The notes: generated by a model from the sequence alone, not told the origin. 64,000 nucleotides of DNA from Methanococcoides vulcani (GCF_900111645.1 NZ_FOHQ01000001.1:186001-250000); one strand, 5' to 3'; positions 17,391 to 27,177 are shown, numbered from the stretch's first letter. Numbers and translations: made by a program.

Positions 17391-19223
17391 GTGGAATCTA
17401 TATATTTGTTGCAGATCGTACTTGCTGTTCTGGTAATGAGTCTGCTGGCCCAAAGCCTGAGCAAATTGTTCAAGATGCCTGTTCTTATCTTCCTGCTGGT
17501 TGAAGGTATTATCATAGGGCCTGAAGTTCTTGGTATACTGGACCCGGCACTTCTTGGTGAAGGTCTGACAGCGATCGTTTCATTATCTGTGGCAGTGATC
17601 GTATTTGATGGTGGACTCCACATCGATGTGAAGTCTATAAGGTCTATCCATCAGGGTGTGCTTAGTCTTGTTACGGTGGGTGTGATGATCACATTCATCT
17701 GTGCAACATTTTTCACCTACTATATAGTTGGCCTTCCACTGGAGATATCTGCTGTATTCGGAGCATTGGTCACTGCAACGGGACCAACTGTGATAACTCC
17801 TGTTGTGAGGCAGGTGCGTGTAAACCACAGGGTCAGCAAAGCGCTTGAACTTGAAGGAGTGCTTAATGATGCCGTGAGTGTTATCCTGGCTGCACTTGTG
17901 TTCGAGGTAATTATTTCCCAGCTTTCAGGCTTTGAAGTTGTGGGCTTTTTGCTCTACAGGGCTATGATAGGGCTTACTATGGGTGTGGCAAGTGGCTTTT
18001 TGCTAACTCGCTTTTTGTCAAGTTCCGTCCTTTCTGAGCAAGTGGTCCGTATTGTGACATTTACATCCGTGATCGCAACTTTTGTCATAGCTGAATCATT
18101 AGGTGCTGAATCAGGAATTCTTGCAGTAGCGCTGTTCGGTATTATTGTAGGTACTTCTAACATTCCTCACAAACCCGTGCTGAAGGAATTCAAATCAGAC
18201 CTTGTGGCCATGATGCTATCATTGATATTCATTCTCCTGGCTGCAATGCTGAAGTTCGAGGACATCTTTAGGATTGGAGCTGTCGGGATCATTGTTGTAT
18301 TGCTGCTGATATTCTTTGTCAGGCCGCTTTCCGTGTTTGCCAGTACTGCAAGGACAACTTTCAGGACAAAGGAAAAACTGTTCATTTCATTTGTAGGGCC
18401 ACGAGGTGTTGTTCCTGCATCGATCGCAACCTATTTCGCAATTAAGCTCAATGGCCTGAATATAACAGGTGGTCAGGAACTTGTTGGTCTGGTATTCTTA
18501 ACTGTAATTATTACTGTGTTCATGACAGGTTTCCTGTCAAAACATGTGGCTAGATTTTTAGGAGTGATACCTATGGAAATTCTTGTAGTAGGTGGAGGGG
18601 AGGTCGGAAGGATCCTCTCTGAAAGGTTTGAAAAGAGGGGTGAAAATGTTGTTGTTATTGAATCCTCTGAAGAGAACTGCCAGCGTTTGATGAGATCCGG
18701 AATACGCGTGGTTCATGGGGATGCCGAAGATGTTAATGTGCTTAAGAAAGCAGGTATCGAAAATGCAAAGTATTTCATTGCAAGTACTGATCAGGACAAT
18801 ACTAACCTTCTGGTCTGCCAGATAGCCAAGACCAAGTTCGGTTTCAAGGAAGGTCAGATCATTGCAAGGGTCAACAACATGGAGAACCTTCATGCGTTCT
18901 GGGATCTTGAGATCCGTGCCATGAGTCCGGCCATGAGTACCGCTCTTTTCCTTGACAATATGGTTGGAAGACCACATATGTTCTCGATGTGTGAGGTAGG
19001 GGAAGGCGGTGACATCCTTGAGGTCAAGGTCACGAACCCAAAGATTGCCGGTAAGGCCATCAAAGAGCTATCACTTCCTGAGGATAGCCTTTTGTTGATG
19101 GTAAGAAGAGGTGATGAGTCATTCATCGCAAACGGAAACCTTGTACTGGAGTTCGATGATATGGTCACGGTCATAGGCGAAGGGGATGCTGCAAAGATCG
19201 TTGCAGACCTGTTGGGCAGATAA
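17391..19223 (+). CDS. CPA-family cation/proton antiporter with RCK (TrkA) module
   Basis: A 610-residue antiporter. Residues 1-390 form about 12 membrane helices of the Na+/H+ exchanger (CPA) type, with GGLHID and the helix-5 region ELEGVLNDAVSVILAA carrying the paired N-D expected of electroneutral exchangers. From about residue 395 a TrkA-N Rossmann domain begins (MEILVVGGGEVGRILSERF), followed by a TrkA-C domain (ILEVKVTNPKIAGKAIKEL). The RCK part suggests gating by nucleotide or ions. I start at the GTG at 17391, seven bases after GGAG. It is monocistronic, flanked by terminators on both sides. Na+ or K+ specificity cannot be told from sequence. Confidence 0.88.
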   Translation: MESIYLLQIVLAVLVMSLLAQSLSKLFKMPVLIFLLVEGIIIGPEVLGILDPALLGEGLTAIVSLSVAVIVFDGGLHIDVKSIRSIHQGVLSLVTVGVMITFICATFFTYYIVGLPLEISAVFGALVTATGPTVITPVVRQVRVNHRVSKALELEGVLNDAVSVILAALVFEVIISQLSGFEVVGFLLYRAMIGLTMGVASGFLLTRFLSSSVLSEQVVRIVTFTSVIATFVIAESLGAESGILAVALFGIIVGTSNIPHKPVLKEFKSDLVAMMLSLIFILLAAMLKFEDIFRIGAVGIIVVLLLIFFVRPLSVFASTARTTFRTKEKLFISFVGPRGVVPASIATYFAIKLNGLNITGGQELVGLVFLTVIITVFMTGFLSKHVARFLGVIPMEILVVGGGEVGRILSERFEKRGENVVVIESSEENCQRLMRSGIRVVHGDAEDVNVLKKAGIENAKYFIASTDQDNTNLLVCQIAKTKFGFKEGQIIARVNNMENLHAFWDLEIRAMSPAMSTALFLDNMVGRPHMFSMCEVGEGGDILEVKVTNPKIAGKAIKELSLPEDSLLLMVRRGDESFIANGNLVLEFDDMVTVIGEGDAAKIVADLLGR

Positions 19224-19225
19224 GT

Positions 19226-19245
19226 AAGGTGAATACTTTCACCTT
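19226..19245 (+). terminator. Terminator after the antiporter
   Basis: Perfect 8-bp stem AAGGTGAA / TTCACCTT with a four-base loop; moderately T-rich sequence follows. A TATA-like TTTTATATAG for the next gene lies at 19257-19266. Confidence 0.65.
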
Positions 19246-19329
19246 GCTAACTTTACTTTTATATAGTTATGAGGTATAACTTGACTTGCCTCTCTAATCA
19301 GATACAAACAAGAGGCTTGAGGAATTAAT

Positions 19330-20592
19330 ATGGATAAGACAGCAGAGAATATCAAGAACAGATTTTTGGAACTTGGTGTAGAAATACCCATTGAGAACAT
19401 TACTGAGAGACTTGACAAACTTGTCACAAAGTTCAAGGTTCCTGTGGACGAAGCCCGCAGGAGTGTTATAGCATATTTCTTAAAAGAATACAATATTGAC
19501 AGGAATGATTTTTTCACAGGTCAGGCATCAACACCTCTTGTAAAGATCAATGAGGTCAACGAGGGTGGTAAATGGGTGAACATCAGGGGGAAGGTCGTGC
19601 AGCTCTGGGACAGCACCCATGAATCCGTATCTCAGGTAGGCCTTATAGGCGATGATACCGGAACGACCAAATTCATTAAGTGGGCACGCGACGATGTCCC
19701 TGATGTCCAGGAAGGTAAAAACTACCAGTTCAACAATGTTGTCATCAATGAGTGGAACGGAAGGTTCGAGATAACGCTTAACAAGAACACTGTTATCGAA
19801 GAGATATCTGAGGATATCGATGTGGCATCCACTGCACTGTCTTCTCCGGGAGATGGCCAGCCTGCACCTATGGTAAGTGTTGCTGATATTACCGAAGATG
19901 GTAAGTGGATCTCCCTGAAGGTAAGGGTGTCACAGCTCTGGGACAATACTCATGAATCCATATCTCAGGTCGGTCTGATAGGAGATGGAACCGGTACCAT
20001 CAAATTCATAAAGTGGACAAGTGCTGGTCTTCCGGATATCGAGGAAGAGAAAAGCTATCTTTTCAACAACGTGGTTGCTCAGGAATGGAATGACCGATTT
20101 GAAGTTACCCTTAACAAGAACAGTACAATAGAGGAGCTTGATGAGGAAGTGGATATCGGCACATCTTCTGTTACTTTTAGTGGTGTAATGGTGGATGTTC
20201 AGTCCGGATCAGGTCTGATAAAACGCTGTCCTACATGCAACAGGGCATTGACCAAAGGGGCATGTATGGAACATGGCAAAGTAGATGGCGTTTATGATCT
20301 TCGTATCAAAGCGGTTCTTGATGACGGGAACATTGCCCAGGAAGCACTTCTAAAGAGGGAGCTTGCGGAACAGATATCTGATATGACCCTCGACGATGCG
20401 ATCTCCATGGCAGCAGATGCTCTTGATCAGGGTGTTGTTCTTGATCAGATGAAACTCAAGCTTCTCGGAAAATATTTCATTGTCACAGGTTCCAGGATGG
20501 ATCGCTATATTCTGGTTGATTCTATCGAGCAGCAGGCGGAGTTGAGCCCGGAAACGATCGATGAACTTATTTCAGAGGCGGAGGTGTTGTAA
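19330..20592 (+). CDS. Replication protein A (OB folds plus zinc finger), copy 2
   Basis: A 420-residue single-stranded DNA-binding protein paralogous to the gene at 4985. Two close OB-fold repeats (about residues 70-160 and 185-275) share patterns such as GKWVNIRGKVVQLWD and GKWISLKVRVSQLWD, so this one arose by internal duplication. A zinc-finger domain follows with CPTCNRALTKGACMEH, spaced C-X2-C-X8-C-X2-H. ATG follows TTGAGGAATTA. The stop abuts the start of the RPA-associated gene with no gap, so the pair is translationally linked. The two RPA systems differ enough to have separate roles. Confidence 0.93.
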   Translation: MDKTAENIKNRFLELGVEIPIENITERLDKLVTKFKVPVDEARRSVIAYFLKEYNIDRNDFFTGQASTPLVKINEVNEGGKWVNIRGKVVQLWDSTHESVSQVGLIGDDTGTTKFIKWARDDVPDVQEGKNYQFNNVVINEWNGRFEITLNKNTVIEEISEDIDVASTALSSPGDGQPAPMVSVADITEDGKWISLKVRVSQLWDNTHESISQVGLIGDGTGTIKFIKWTSAGLPDIEEEKSYLFNNVVAQEWNDRFEVTLNKNSTIEELDEEVDIGTSSVTFSGVMVDVQSGSGLIKRCPTCNRALTKGACMEHGKVDGVYDLRIKAVLDDGNIAQEALLKRELAEQISDMTLDDAISMAADALDQGVVLDQMKLKLLGKYFIVTGSRMDRYILVDSIEQQAELSPETIDELISEAEVL

Positions 20593-21159
20593 ATGGCTGG
20601 ATATGTAAGAGAAGTTTCACGCCGAATTTTTGCACAGGAGTTCAGGGAATCCAATTTGACATTCAAGGATGGCGATGATCAATATTCTCCACAGTATCTG
20701 TTAACACCCACAGGTGCAAAAGTAAATCGTCTCTTTATTGTGGGAACACTTATTGAAAAAGAAGATATCGGCACCGATTCCGAATATTGGAGAGGGCGAG
20801 TGTCAGATCCCACAGGATCCTTCATGATATATGCCGGACAGTATCAACCCGAGGCAGCACAGTTCCTTGCGGAATGTGAAACACCTGCCTTTGTAGCCAT
20901 TGTGGGAAAACCAAGTACATATACGACAGCAGAAGGCACGGTCCTGACATCTGTCAGACCTGAATCCATTTCCCTGGTAGATGGTGCTACACGTGATCTA
21001 TGGGTTGCAGACACTGCAAAAAGAACACTTGAACGTATCAAAGACCTTGATAGTATGGATCCAAATGTTATCAAGGCAAAAGAGCACTATGGTGCTGATA
21101 ATACACAATATTCTTCAATGGTAAAGGAAGCCCTGAGATCATTGAAAGAAGATATTTGA
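20593..21159 (+). CDS. RPA-associated protein (COG3390-like), copy 2
   Basis: A 188-residue partner of the RPA encoded immediately upstream; its ATG directly follows the RPA stop. It is the short form: the REVSRRIFAQEF start and OB-like core (VNRLFIVGTLIEKEDIGTDSEYW, YAGQYQPEAAQF, ETPAFVAIVGKPS) are present. The C-terminal winged-helix-like tail of copy 1 is missing. In haloarchaea, proteins of this kind act only with the RPA from the same operon; the same cognate pairing is likely here. A terminator follows. Confidence 0.86.
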   Translation: MAGYVREVSRRIFAQEFRESNLTFKDGDDQYSPQYLLTPTGAKVNRLFIVGTLIEKEDIGTDSEYWRGRVSDPTGSFMIYAGQYQPEAAQFLAECETPAFVAIVGKPSTYTTAEGTVLTSVRPESISLVDGATRDLWVADTAKRTLERIKDLDSMDPNVIKAKEHYGADNTQYSSMVKEALRSLKEDI

Positions 21160-21178
21160 TCTGTATTTTGATATGTAT

Positions 21179-21212
21179 TACTGCACATTACGTGCAGTAG
21201 CTATCTTTTTTT
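21179..21212 (+). terminator. Terminator after the second RPA operon
   Basis: Perfect 8-bp stem TACTGCAC / GTGCAGTA with a five-base loop, followed by CTATCTTTTTTT. Confidence 0.8.
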
Positions 21213-21261
21213 AACCACAAAAATGATAAGGAAGTCTATCTTTGTTATTGATTGGGTAATA

Positions 21262-21567
21262 ATGAAGACATACCTATTGATATGGTTCAGCAGTAATGGT
21301 ACCAGTCCTTCAGATGTCAATAGAAGATCGATGTCAATGGGTTTCAAACCAATTCAGGGGGCATATGATTATGTCTATGATCGGAGCAACAACGTTGATC
21401 TTGATGAGATATTGAGGTTTGGGGACAAGGTCCACTTAAATCTTCATGATACAGGTAAATGTTCAAGATCGAAACTATTAATGGGGCGGATGAATAAACA
21501 GGAATTTCCCATCTTCTTTTTACTTCATACCTTCAAGCTTACGGGAGAAATCAATAAATCCGCATGA
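21262..21567 (+). CDS. Hypothetical protein overlapping the phosphoesterase gene
   Basis: A possible 101-residue protein starting MKTYLLIWFSSNGTSPSDVN at the ATG at 21262 (the frame also extends to 21223). The first 80 residues look like a compact alpha/beta domain, with KPIQGAYDYVYD and a later GDKVHLNLHDTG, and are plausible protein. Its last 48 bases overlap the 3' end of the oppositely oriented phosphoesterase, which is unusual. There is no strong ribosome site. I recognise no family. It could be a small conserved methanogen protein. Confidence 0.5.
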   Translation: MKTYLLIWFSSNGTSPSDVNRRSMSMGFKPIQGAYDYVYDRSNNVDLDEILRFGDKVHLNLHDTGKCSRSKLLMGRMNKQEFPIFFLLHTFKLTGEINKSA

Positions 21568-22050
21568 ATGTCCCTCTATCTCCACTATCTCTGCAGAGAT
21601 CTTACCATTATCAACGTTTATCTCTACTATGGAAGGGTCAGACATACGGGGATTCGTAGGTGATCCCGGGCAGATAAGTATCACATCGCTTGTTTCCACC
21701 AGTGGCCTGTGGATATGGCCAAATATCAAAACATCCACTCCCATCTCGAGTGCAAGATAGCGTAATGGGGTGGTATCCATAATTGATAGGGCTCCTTCAT
21801 GTACAAGACCTATTTTGACACCATCAGCATTAAATACCAATTTTTCAGGCAATAGCTCTTTTAGTTCGCTATCATCAGAATTCCCATGGACTGCTTTGAG
21901 CTTGCCAGTATCGGCAAAGGCCTGGTAACATTCCATAGTTGTAAAATCGCCTGCATGGGCTATTATATCACAGTCATCAAGAAGGGCTTTGAATGTGGGG
22001 GGGATCTTCCCTCTCGTAAGGTGGGTATCAGAAAGAGCAATTATCTTCAT
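21520..22050 (-). CDS. YfcE/MJ0936-type metallophosphoesterase
   Basis: A 176-residue calcineurin-like phosphoesterase. It has the usual metal-binding motifs: DTH near the N-terminus (IALSDTHL), GDF in IAHAGDF, GNSD in AVHGNSDD, and GHIH near residue 97 in IFGHIHRPL. Members hydrolyse phosphodiesters with Mn or Ni; the natural substrate is unknown. Start ATG at 22050; the gene is read leftward toward the second RPA operon. A calcineurin-like phosphoesterase gene is linked to an RPA operon in haloarchaea; here the neighbour is convergent, so the link is only suggestive. Confidence 0.9.
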   Translation of the reverse strand: MKIIALSDTHLTRGKIPPTFKALLDDCDIIAHAGDFTTMECYQAFADTGKLKAVHGNSDDSELKELLPEKLVFNADGVKIGLVHEGALSIMDTTPLRYLALEMGVDVLIFGHIHRPLVETSDVILICPGSPTNPRMSDPSIVEINVDNGKISAEIVEIEGHSCGFIDFSRKLEGMK

Positions 22051-22088
22051 ATCGATCCCTTATCTATTCATAACCTGCTGTTGCCAGT

Positions 22089-22877
22089 TCACTGCAGGTT
22101 AAGGTCAACCAATTCGTAATCCAGATTTTCCATTTCCAATCTGCTCATGATCTGGGGTACTTCTTCATCAATAGCAAGCACAAGAGATGATAATCCGTGG
22201 AAAGCTGCTTCAACAACGGATTCTTTAGCTCCGTACATGACATCAGGGACAATGTCGATCTTCTTCAACGCAACAAGGGATTCGACGCCTATCGCTGCTA
22301 TATAGGATTTTGAACTGGCAAGTTTTTGTAACCTCTCCAGGTCAACATTGCGTGATCCTCCACGTTCACTACGTGGAACCTTGCAGACCGTAATACTGGC
22401 ATTTTCAAGATCGATCATGCCTAAAAGGTTGGTGACGCCCACATCATCGCCTTTCTCAGCAGCAGATATGGTCATGCCCGTTGCACCGGTTTCAATACTT
22501 TTGCTCACATAAAGCAATCCGCTTCTCATCTGAAGATATACATTTTCCCCTTTTTCAATATCTTCATCCGCGATAGCTGTCCATGTAGAAACATGACTGA
22601 TGATGTCACTCATGACAAAATTAGCATAACGTTTCATATCAGCGGCATTTTCCAGTACCCATTCCACACCCTTTTTCGTGATCCGATACCTTACCCTTCC
22701 ATCTGAATAAATGAAACCTTCGGCTGTAAGGTCTTTGATATATTCAGATACAGCTTGTGGTGTCACACCGATCTTTTCAGCAATTTCTTTTTGACGAACG
22801 TTAGGCTGATGAGCAGCAACTTCTGTCAGGATCTGGAATTTAGTGATGCCGCTTTTGCTTTGGAGAATATCTATCAT
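22089..22877 (-). CDS. Winged-helix transcriptional regulator with C-terminal sensor-like domain
   Basis: A 262-residue regulator. Residues 1-70 form a MarR/Lrp-like winged helix (KEIAEKIGVTPQAVSEYIKDL as the helix-turn-helix, then GFIYSDGRVRYRITKKGV as the wing). The remaining 190 residues read as an alpha/beta domain (GDDVGVTNLLGMIDLENASI; IAAIGVESLVALKKIDI) that may bind a ligand. I do not recognise the domain. Its ATG overlaps the stop of the upstream regulator gene by four bases (ATGA), so the two are translationally coupled and may act together. Confidence 0.75.
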   Translation of the reverse strand: MIDILQSKSGITKFQILTEVAAHQPNVRQKEIAEKIGVTPQAVSEYIKDLTAEGFIYSDGRVRYRITKKGVEWVLENAADMKRYANFVMSDIISHVSTWTAIADEDIEKGENVYLQMRSGLLYVSKSIETGATGMTISAAEKGDDVGVTNLLGMIDLENASITVCKVPRSERGGSRNVDLERLQKLASSKSYIAAIGVESLVALKKIDIVPDVMYGAKESVVEAAFHGLSSLVLAIDEEVPQIMSRLEMENLDYELVDLNLQ

Positions 22878-23386
22878 TCAGTTTCCTCATTGATCTTGAG
22901 TCTTTGTCCCATAACAGTGAGTTTAGGTGACCTTCTTGCTAAAGAACGAACATATATTGGACTTTTGTTCATTGCACGTGTCAAGCTGCTCATTGAGTGA
23001 TTGCCCTTTTCCACAAGTTCTTCCAGTTCCTCGATCATGTCTTTTATTTCTTCATAAGGATGGAATGTGAGCATTATAATTTCGCTTAGATCTTCAAAAG
23101 AACACTGGAAATTTGTCTGCACTTTGGAATAGGATGAATGGTACTCCTTTTCAGGTTTTTTACCCGGTTCTGGCATATGCCACTGGCTTTCGAGCAAGCC
23201 ACATTCTTTCAATATTGTGATACTTTCAGAAACATCACAACCCATTTTTTCTTCCAGGTCTCCTTTTGTCATCCATTCAACCAAAAGAAGATTGAAGACC
23301 TGTTTATGTTGTCCTGACTGAAAGGTTTGGAGAAGGGGAACTAGTTCTGAGGGATCATTTATAATTCGAGTCCTTTTGGGCATCAT
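22874..23386 (-). CDS. ArsR-like winged-helix regulator
   Basis: A 170-residue DNA-binding protein. The first 75 residues form an HTH (QVFNLLLVEWMTKGDLEEKMGCDVSESITILKECGLLE). A hairpin wing with a conserved-looking KKPEKEYHSSYSKVQTNF follows. A helical C-terminal half (EEIKDMIEELEELVEKGNHS) could form a dimerisation coiled coil. Such two-part ArsR-like proteins are frequent in methanogens. It starts at 23386 (or the next Met codon) and is the first gene of a two-gene leftward operon. No targets can be deduced. Confidence 0.72.
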   Translation of the reverse strand: MMPKRTRIINDPSELVPLLQTFQSGQHKQVFNLLLVEWMTKGDLEEKMGCDVSESITILKECGLLESQWHMPEPGKKPEKEYHSSYSKVQTNFQCSFEDLSEIIMLTFHPYEEIKDMIEELEELVEKGNHSMSSLTRAMNKSPIYVRSLARRSPKLTVMGQRLKINEETE

Positions 23387-23622
23387 TAATACCTCTTATT
23401 AGGGTACGTAGGGGGGATAATACAATATGATAGATATGAATCCAGTTCGATTGTTAACTTAGCTTTGGTACATATGCAACTCTAACTAAATAAATGTGTT
23501 GTGGCAAGGTTGTTTACAGGCCGGATCTTTTGTTGTTATAGGATGCTTTTGTTGGTAATTCCACATCATTTTAATTGACCGATACATTTATCCAACTTTG
23601 TTATCAATATTGGTTAGATATT

Positions 23623-24231
23623 ATGTCTGAAGACCTCTACGCGAAGATATGCAGAATACTTGAAAAGAAGCAATTGTCCATCAGTGGGATCAGCAGGGAG
23701 CTGAAAGCAGAGGGTTTTGATGAGCATCGCCTTATTCTGACAGGTTATCTTCGTGCACTGAGGGATATGCACAAGCTCAATGAGGTGGAAATACCTCCAT
23801 CAAAGATATATGTGTGTGTAGAAGGGTCTGAAACATTGGATAATGATATTTATTCCCTGATGGCCAAACATCTTCATGCACTTGATCCGGATGCTCGTTT
23901 TCCGGCAGCAGTTTGCATCTTATCCTCCATATTTGAGAGACCTGTCTTTAAGGAAGAGCTAAAGATGATGGGGATCAATGATTCGCATATAAGGAATTAT
24001 CGTCGTTCTCTGTTAATTGTCAAAGAAACAACCGGGAAGGACATTCGTGATCTTCGAAGGTCTATTACAAGGATACGGGTCCCTGATCCGGATCCTGCAT
24101 ATGAAGCGGACAAAGATTCAGCCACAGACGAGTTCATTGCACTGAAAGGTTCTGTTCTCATTGCACTGACAAAGGACATGTCCGATCTGAGCGGCCTTAT
24201 ACCTAAGACCAAACAGGTAACTCTTATCTAA
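23623..24231 (+). CDS. Hypothetical protein with N-terminal winged-helix-like region
   Basis: A 202-residue soluble protein starting at the ATG at 23623 (MSEDLYAKICRILEKK). The N-terminal 60 residues look like a winged helix (LSISGISRELKAEGFDEHRL, ALRDMHKLNEV). The middle is helical with PAAVCILSSIFERPVFKEEL. A basic segment KDIRDLRRSITRIRVPDPDP sits near residue 150, and the end is an acidic tail. I do not recognise a named family. It stands alone, ending just before a hairpin shared with leuS. Confidence 0.6.
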   Translation: MSEDLYAKICRILEKKQLSISGISRELKAEGFDEHRLILTGYLRALRDMHKLNEVEIPPSKIYVCVEGSETLDNDIYSLMAKHLHALDPDARFPAAVCILSSIFERPVFKEELKMMGINDSHIRNYRRSLLIVKETTGKDIRDLRRSITRIRVPDPDPAYEADKDSATDEFIALKGSVLIALTKDMSDLSGLIPKTKQVTLI

Positions 24232-24271
24232 GTGGATCTTCTCTGTGAGTCGTTCTGTAAAAATTAATAGT

Positions 24272-24294
24272 GGTGAAAGGATGCCCCTTTCACC
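24272..24294. terminator. Hairpin between two convergent genes
   Basis: Perfect 9-bp stem GGTGAAAGG / CCTTTCACC with loop ATGCC, directly adjoining the leuS stop. It can serve both the rightward gene and leuS. Confidence 0.65.
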
Positions 24295-27177
24295 TTATTC
24301 CAGATAGATCGCTGGCCTTAATGGGAAAGCGAACCTTGCTTTGTTCTCGGGATCATATTCTGCATTGTCAGCTGAATATACTTCTACCGGGCATCCTATC
24401 TCCTTTTCAAAGAAATCGATGTTCTCTTCAAGAGCGATCTTCTCATCAAGATCAAAGTTTATCAGTGTGTTGAACGTATCCTCACTCATGGATGTGATGT
24501 CTGCAACAAGTTTCTGTGCAAATTTAGACACTTCTTTTCCATAGCGTCTCATTTCCGGATCGCTCATTAATCCTTTTATCAATGCACCGGGGTTAAGTGA
24601 GCCTTCCTTCTGCATTGAGAGTGCTGTCTTGAAGGCGTTTGTTTTCCATTCAGGTGCTGTGTAAAGGATAGCTTTCTGCGGGGTGAGCTTTGTAACCCTT
24701 ATGATCTCGTCAACATCTGATAGTGTGCTGCCGATGAGTTCTTCTGCAAACTCAGCACGGTTGTCGACAAGTGTTTCATCATATACCGGATATGCTGCAA
24801 GAGAAACCATGTTGTCCTTGCCCATTGCTTCCCATATTTCTTCACAGACGTGAGGTGTGAACGGTGCCATAAGGCGTACCCATGTCTCAAGCACATCGTA
24901 GAGAAGTATGCTTCCACCACGCTTCTGATACCACTTCAGATCATTGAGCAGCAGGAAGAACGAGTTCTGCAATGCATGTCTTGTCCTTATGGTATCCAGG
25001 GCTTCGTTCGTCTCAAGGATGCGCTGTTGCAGTCTGCTCAGCATCCACCTGTCGATACCTTTCATGTCACTGCCAATGCCTGAGGTTGCACCGGACCCAA
25101 TGATGTCCTTTGCAAGTTTGTAGTACCTGTCGATCTGCTTTCTTGCGGATTCTATACCGCTGTTCTTCCAGTCAGCATCCTGCATCTGTTCAGCACTGGA
25201 CAGGATGTACATCCTGGATATGTCTGCACCATAGTTGGTTATCGCGTCATTAAGGGTAAGCAAAGGTCCCTTGGACTTGCTCATCTTCTTCCCTTCCAGT
25301 GATACAAAGCCGTTGATCGCGATTGCACGGGGCCATTTATCCTCGTCGAAGATCGCAACATGGTGGAACAGGAAGAACAGAAGGTGGTTTGGTATCAGGT
25401 CTTTACCTGATGATCTCAGGTCAACAGGATACCAGTATTCGAAATCATTGCGGATCTGCTCAAGGATATCTGAACTGACACCACTCTGTGCCTCAGCATC
25501 CTCAACAGTTCCTTTTCCAAGAAGAACATAGTCGAAGAGTGCAGGAACCAACTGTTCCGTTCCAATGCCTTCTGCTATGAACTTGGCAACAATGTAGTAG
25601 GACATGTAGATGGTGGAATCTCCGAGGGATTCGATAAGCCAGTCCTTGTCAAATGGCAAAAGTGTACCAAGGCCTTTCTTCCTGGCGCATGCTTTGTCCT
25701 TGAGCCAGTCGACCTTATTATTGAACTCGACCCTTAGTTCCTCAGGGATGATGTCCATGTTCTCGATGCAACGGTATACCTTATCCTTCCACTCCGGACT
25801 GGAATAGTTCAGGAACCACTGTCCTTTGACCATGTTGACAACACAGGGAGTTCCACAGCGACAGACAACAGGCTCGCTGAACTCATAGAACACTTCCCCA
25901 AGTCCCTGCTCGATCAGGTCTCTTGTAAGTACATCCTTGATCTTGGAGACTGCCATTCCCGCATACTTTCCGGTGTTCTCTTTGAGGATACCACCGTGGA
26001 ACTCACGGCGATAGACTACCTTTGTTGCTTCCTCTGCTTTAGGGTCTTTTTGGTCCTTGACATTGAACTGTTCCACAGCTTCTATAGCTGGAAGTTCCCC
26101 GAACTCGGGGACCTTGATAAGTGAAATGAACTTAATGTCACGAAGGTCTTCTGTAATGCCATATTCGCTGAGGTCCTTGTCGTAAAGGTCACGTACAGCG
26201 AGATAATCGTAAGGTGCATGTGATGGTACACTCATGACGATACCGCTTCCGTTCTCACCCTTAACAAAGGATGCCGGAAGGGTGATGATCTCTGCTCCTG
26301 TCAGCGGGTTCTTCACTTTGATGCCGATAAGTGACTTTGCATCCACATCTTCAATGAACTCGACTTCCCTGTCAGTAAATGTGAGCTTGTGGTATGCTTC
26401 CTTGCTGACGACCCAGAACTCTTCCCTGCCTTCGAATGTGACCTTGATCTTGACATGTTCCAGATCAGGATTGATCCAGAGATTCGTTACACCGAAGGTT
26501 GTTTCAGGCCTGAGGGTGGCACAGGGCAGTACAATATCGTCGTACTTGAACTTGATAAGGGTATAATCGACAATTGTTGCTTCTTCACCGTGGAGAATGT
26601 CATGATCTTCCACAGGGTTGTTGTCATTTGGACACCATTTTACAGGGTGGGAACCCTTTACGATCAGGTCCTTTTCGTATAAGAGGTTGAACTGCCATTC
26701 AATGAACTTCTTGTAAGTTGGATCGGTGGTCGTGAACTTGCGTCTCCAGTCAACAGAATAACCTATGGAACGCATGGATCTCTCAGCTTCCACGCTGAAG
26801 TATTCCACGATCTTCTCAGGGGTGTCAAGTCCCGTTAATGTTTCCATTGGTATGCCGTGGAACTGGGAATAGACCTTCATGGTCTGAGGGTCCTGGTTCT
26901 GTATAAGTTCAGCAAGCCCGACTATAGGTGTTCCTGTTACATGGAATCCCATTGGGTACAGGACATTATATCCATGCATCCTCTTGTGCCTTGCAACAAC
27001 ATCTCCGATGGTGAATGTTCTTGTATGTCCTGCATGCAGGTTCCCGTTCAGGTAAGGGTATGGGATGGTTATGAAGAACTTTTCGCGTTCATCTGGTTCA
27101 GCTTCAAATACACCGCTTTCCTTCCATTTTTGCTGCCATTTCTGTTCGATATCACGTGAAATATAATCTTGTTGCAT
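24295..27177 (-). CDS. leuS: Leucyl-tRNA synthetase, archaeal type
   Basis: Class I synthetase of 960 residues that charges tRNA-Leu. The HIGH signature appears as HAGH in PYLNGNLHAGHTRTFTIGD, and KMSKS is exact in GKKMSKSKG. The large editing (CP1) insert lies between them, with PCATLRPETTFGVTNLWI typical of LeuRS editing domains. The C-terminal anticodon-binding part is of the archaeal/eukaryotic kind. I choose the ATG at 27177 (MQQDYISRDIEQKW); the frame extends three codons further. The gene follows thrC by 27 bases and is likely co-transcribed with it. Confidence 0.96.
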   Translation of the reverse strand: MQQDYISRDIEQKWQQKWKESGVFEAEPDEREKFFITIPYPYLNGNLHAGHTRTFTIGDVVARHKRMHGYNVLYPMGFHVTGTPIVGLAELIQNQDPQTMKVYSQFHGIPMETLTGLDTPEKIVEYFSVEAERSMRSIGYSVDWRRKFTTTDPTYKKFIEWQFNLLYEKDLIVKGSHPVKWCPNDNNPVEDHDILHGEEATIVDYTLIKFKYDDIVLPCATLRPETTFGVTNLWINPDLEHVKIKVTFEGREEFWVVSKEAYHKLTFTDREVEFIEDVDAKSLIGIKVKNPLTGAEIITLPASFVKGENGSGIVMSVPSHAPYDYLAVRDLYDKDLSEYGITEDLRDIKFISLIKVPEFGELPAIEAVEQFNVKDQKDPKAEEATKVVYRREFHGGILKENTGKYAGMAVSKIKDVLTRDLIEQGLGEVFYEFSEPVVCRCGTPCVVNMVKGQWFLNYSSPEWKDKVYRCIENMDIIPEELRVEFNNKVDWLKDKACARKKGLGTLLPFDKDWLIESLGDSTIYMSYYIVAKFIAEGIGTEQLVPALFDYVLLGKGTVEDAEAQSGVSSDILEQIRNDFEYWYPVDLRSSGKDLIPNHLLFFLFHHVAIFDEDKWPRAIAINGFVSLEGKKMSKSKGPLLTLNDAITNYGADISRMYILSSAEQMQDADWKNSGIESARKQIDRYYKLAKDIIGSGATSGIGSDMKGIDRWMLSRLQQRILETNEALDTIRTRHALQNSFFLLLNDLKWYQKRGGSILLYDVLETWVRLMAPFTPHVCEEIWEAMGKDNMVSLAAYPVYDETLVDNRAEFAEELIGSTLSDVDEIIRVTKLTPQKAILYTAPEWKTNAFKTALSMQKEGSLNPGALIKGLMSDPEMRRYGKEVSKFAQKLVADITSMSEDTFNTLINFDLDEKIALEENIDFFEKEIGCPVEVYSADNAEYDPENKARFAFPLRPAIYLE

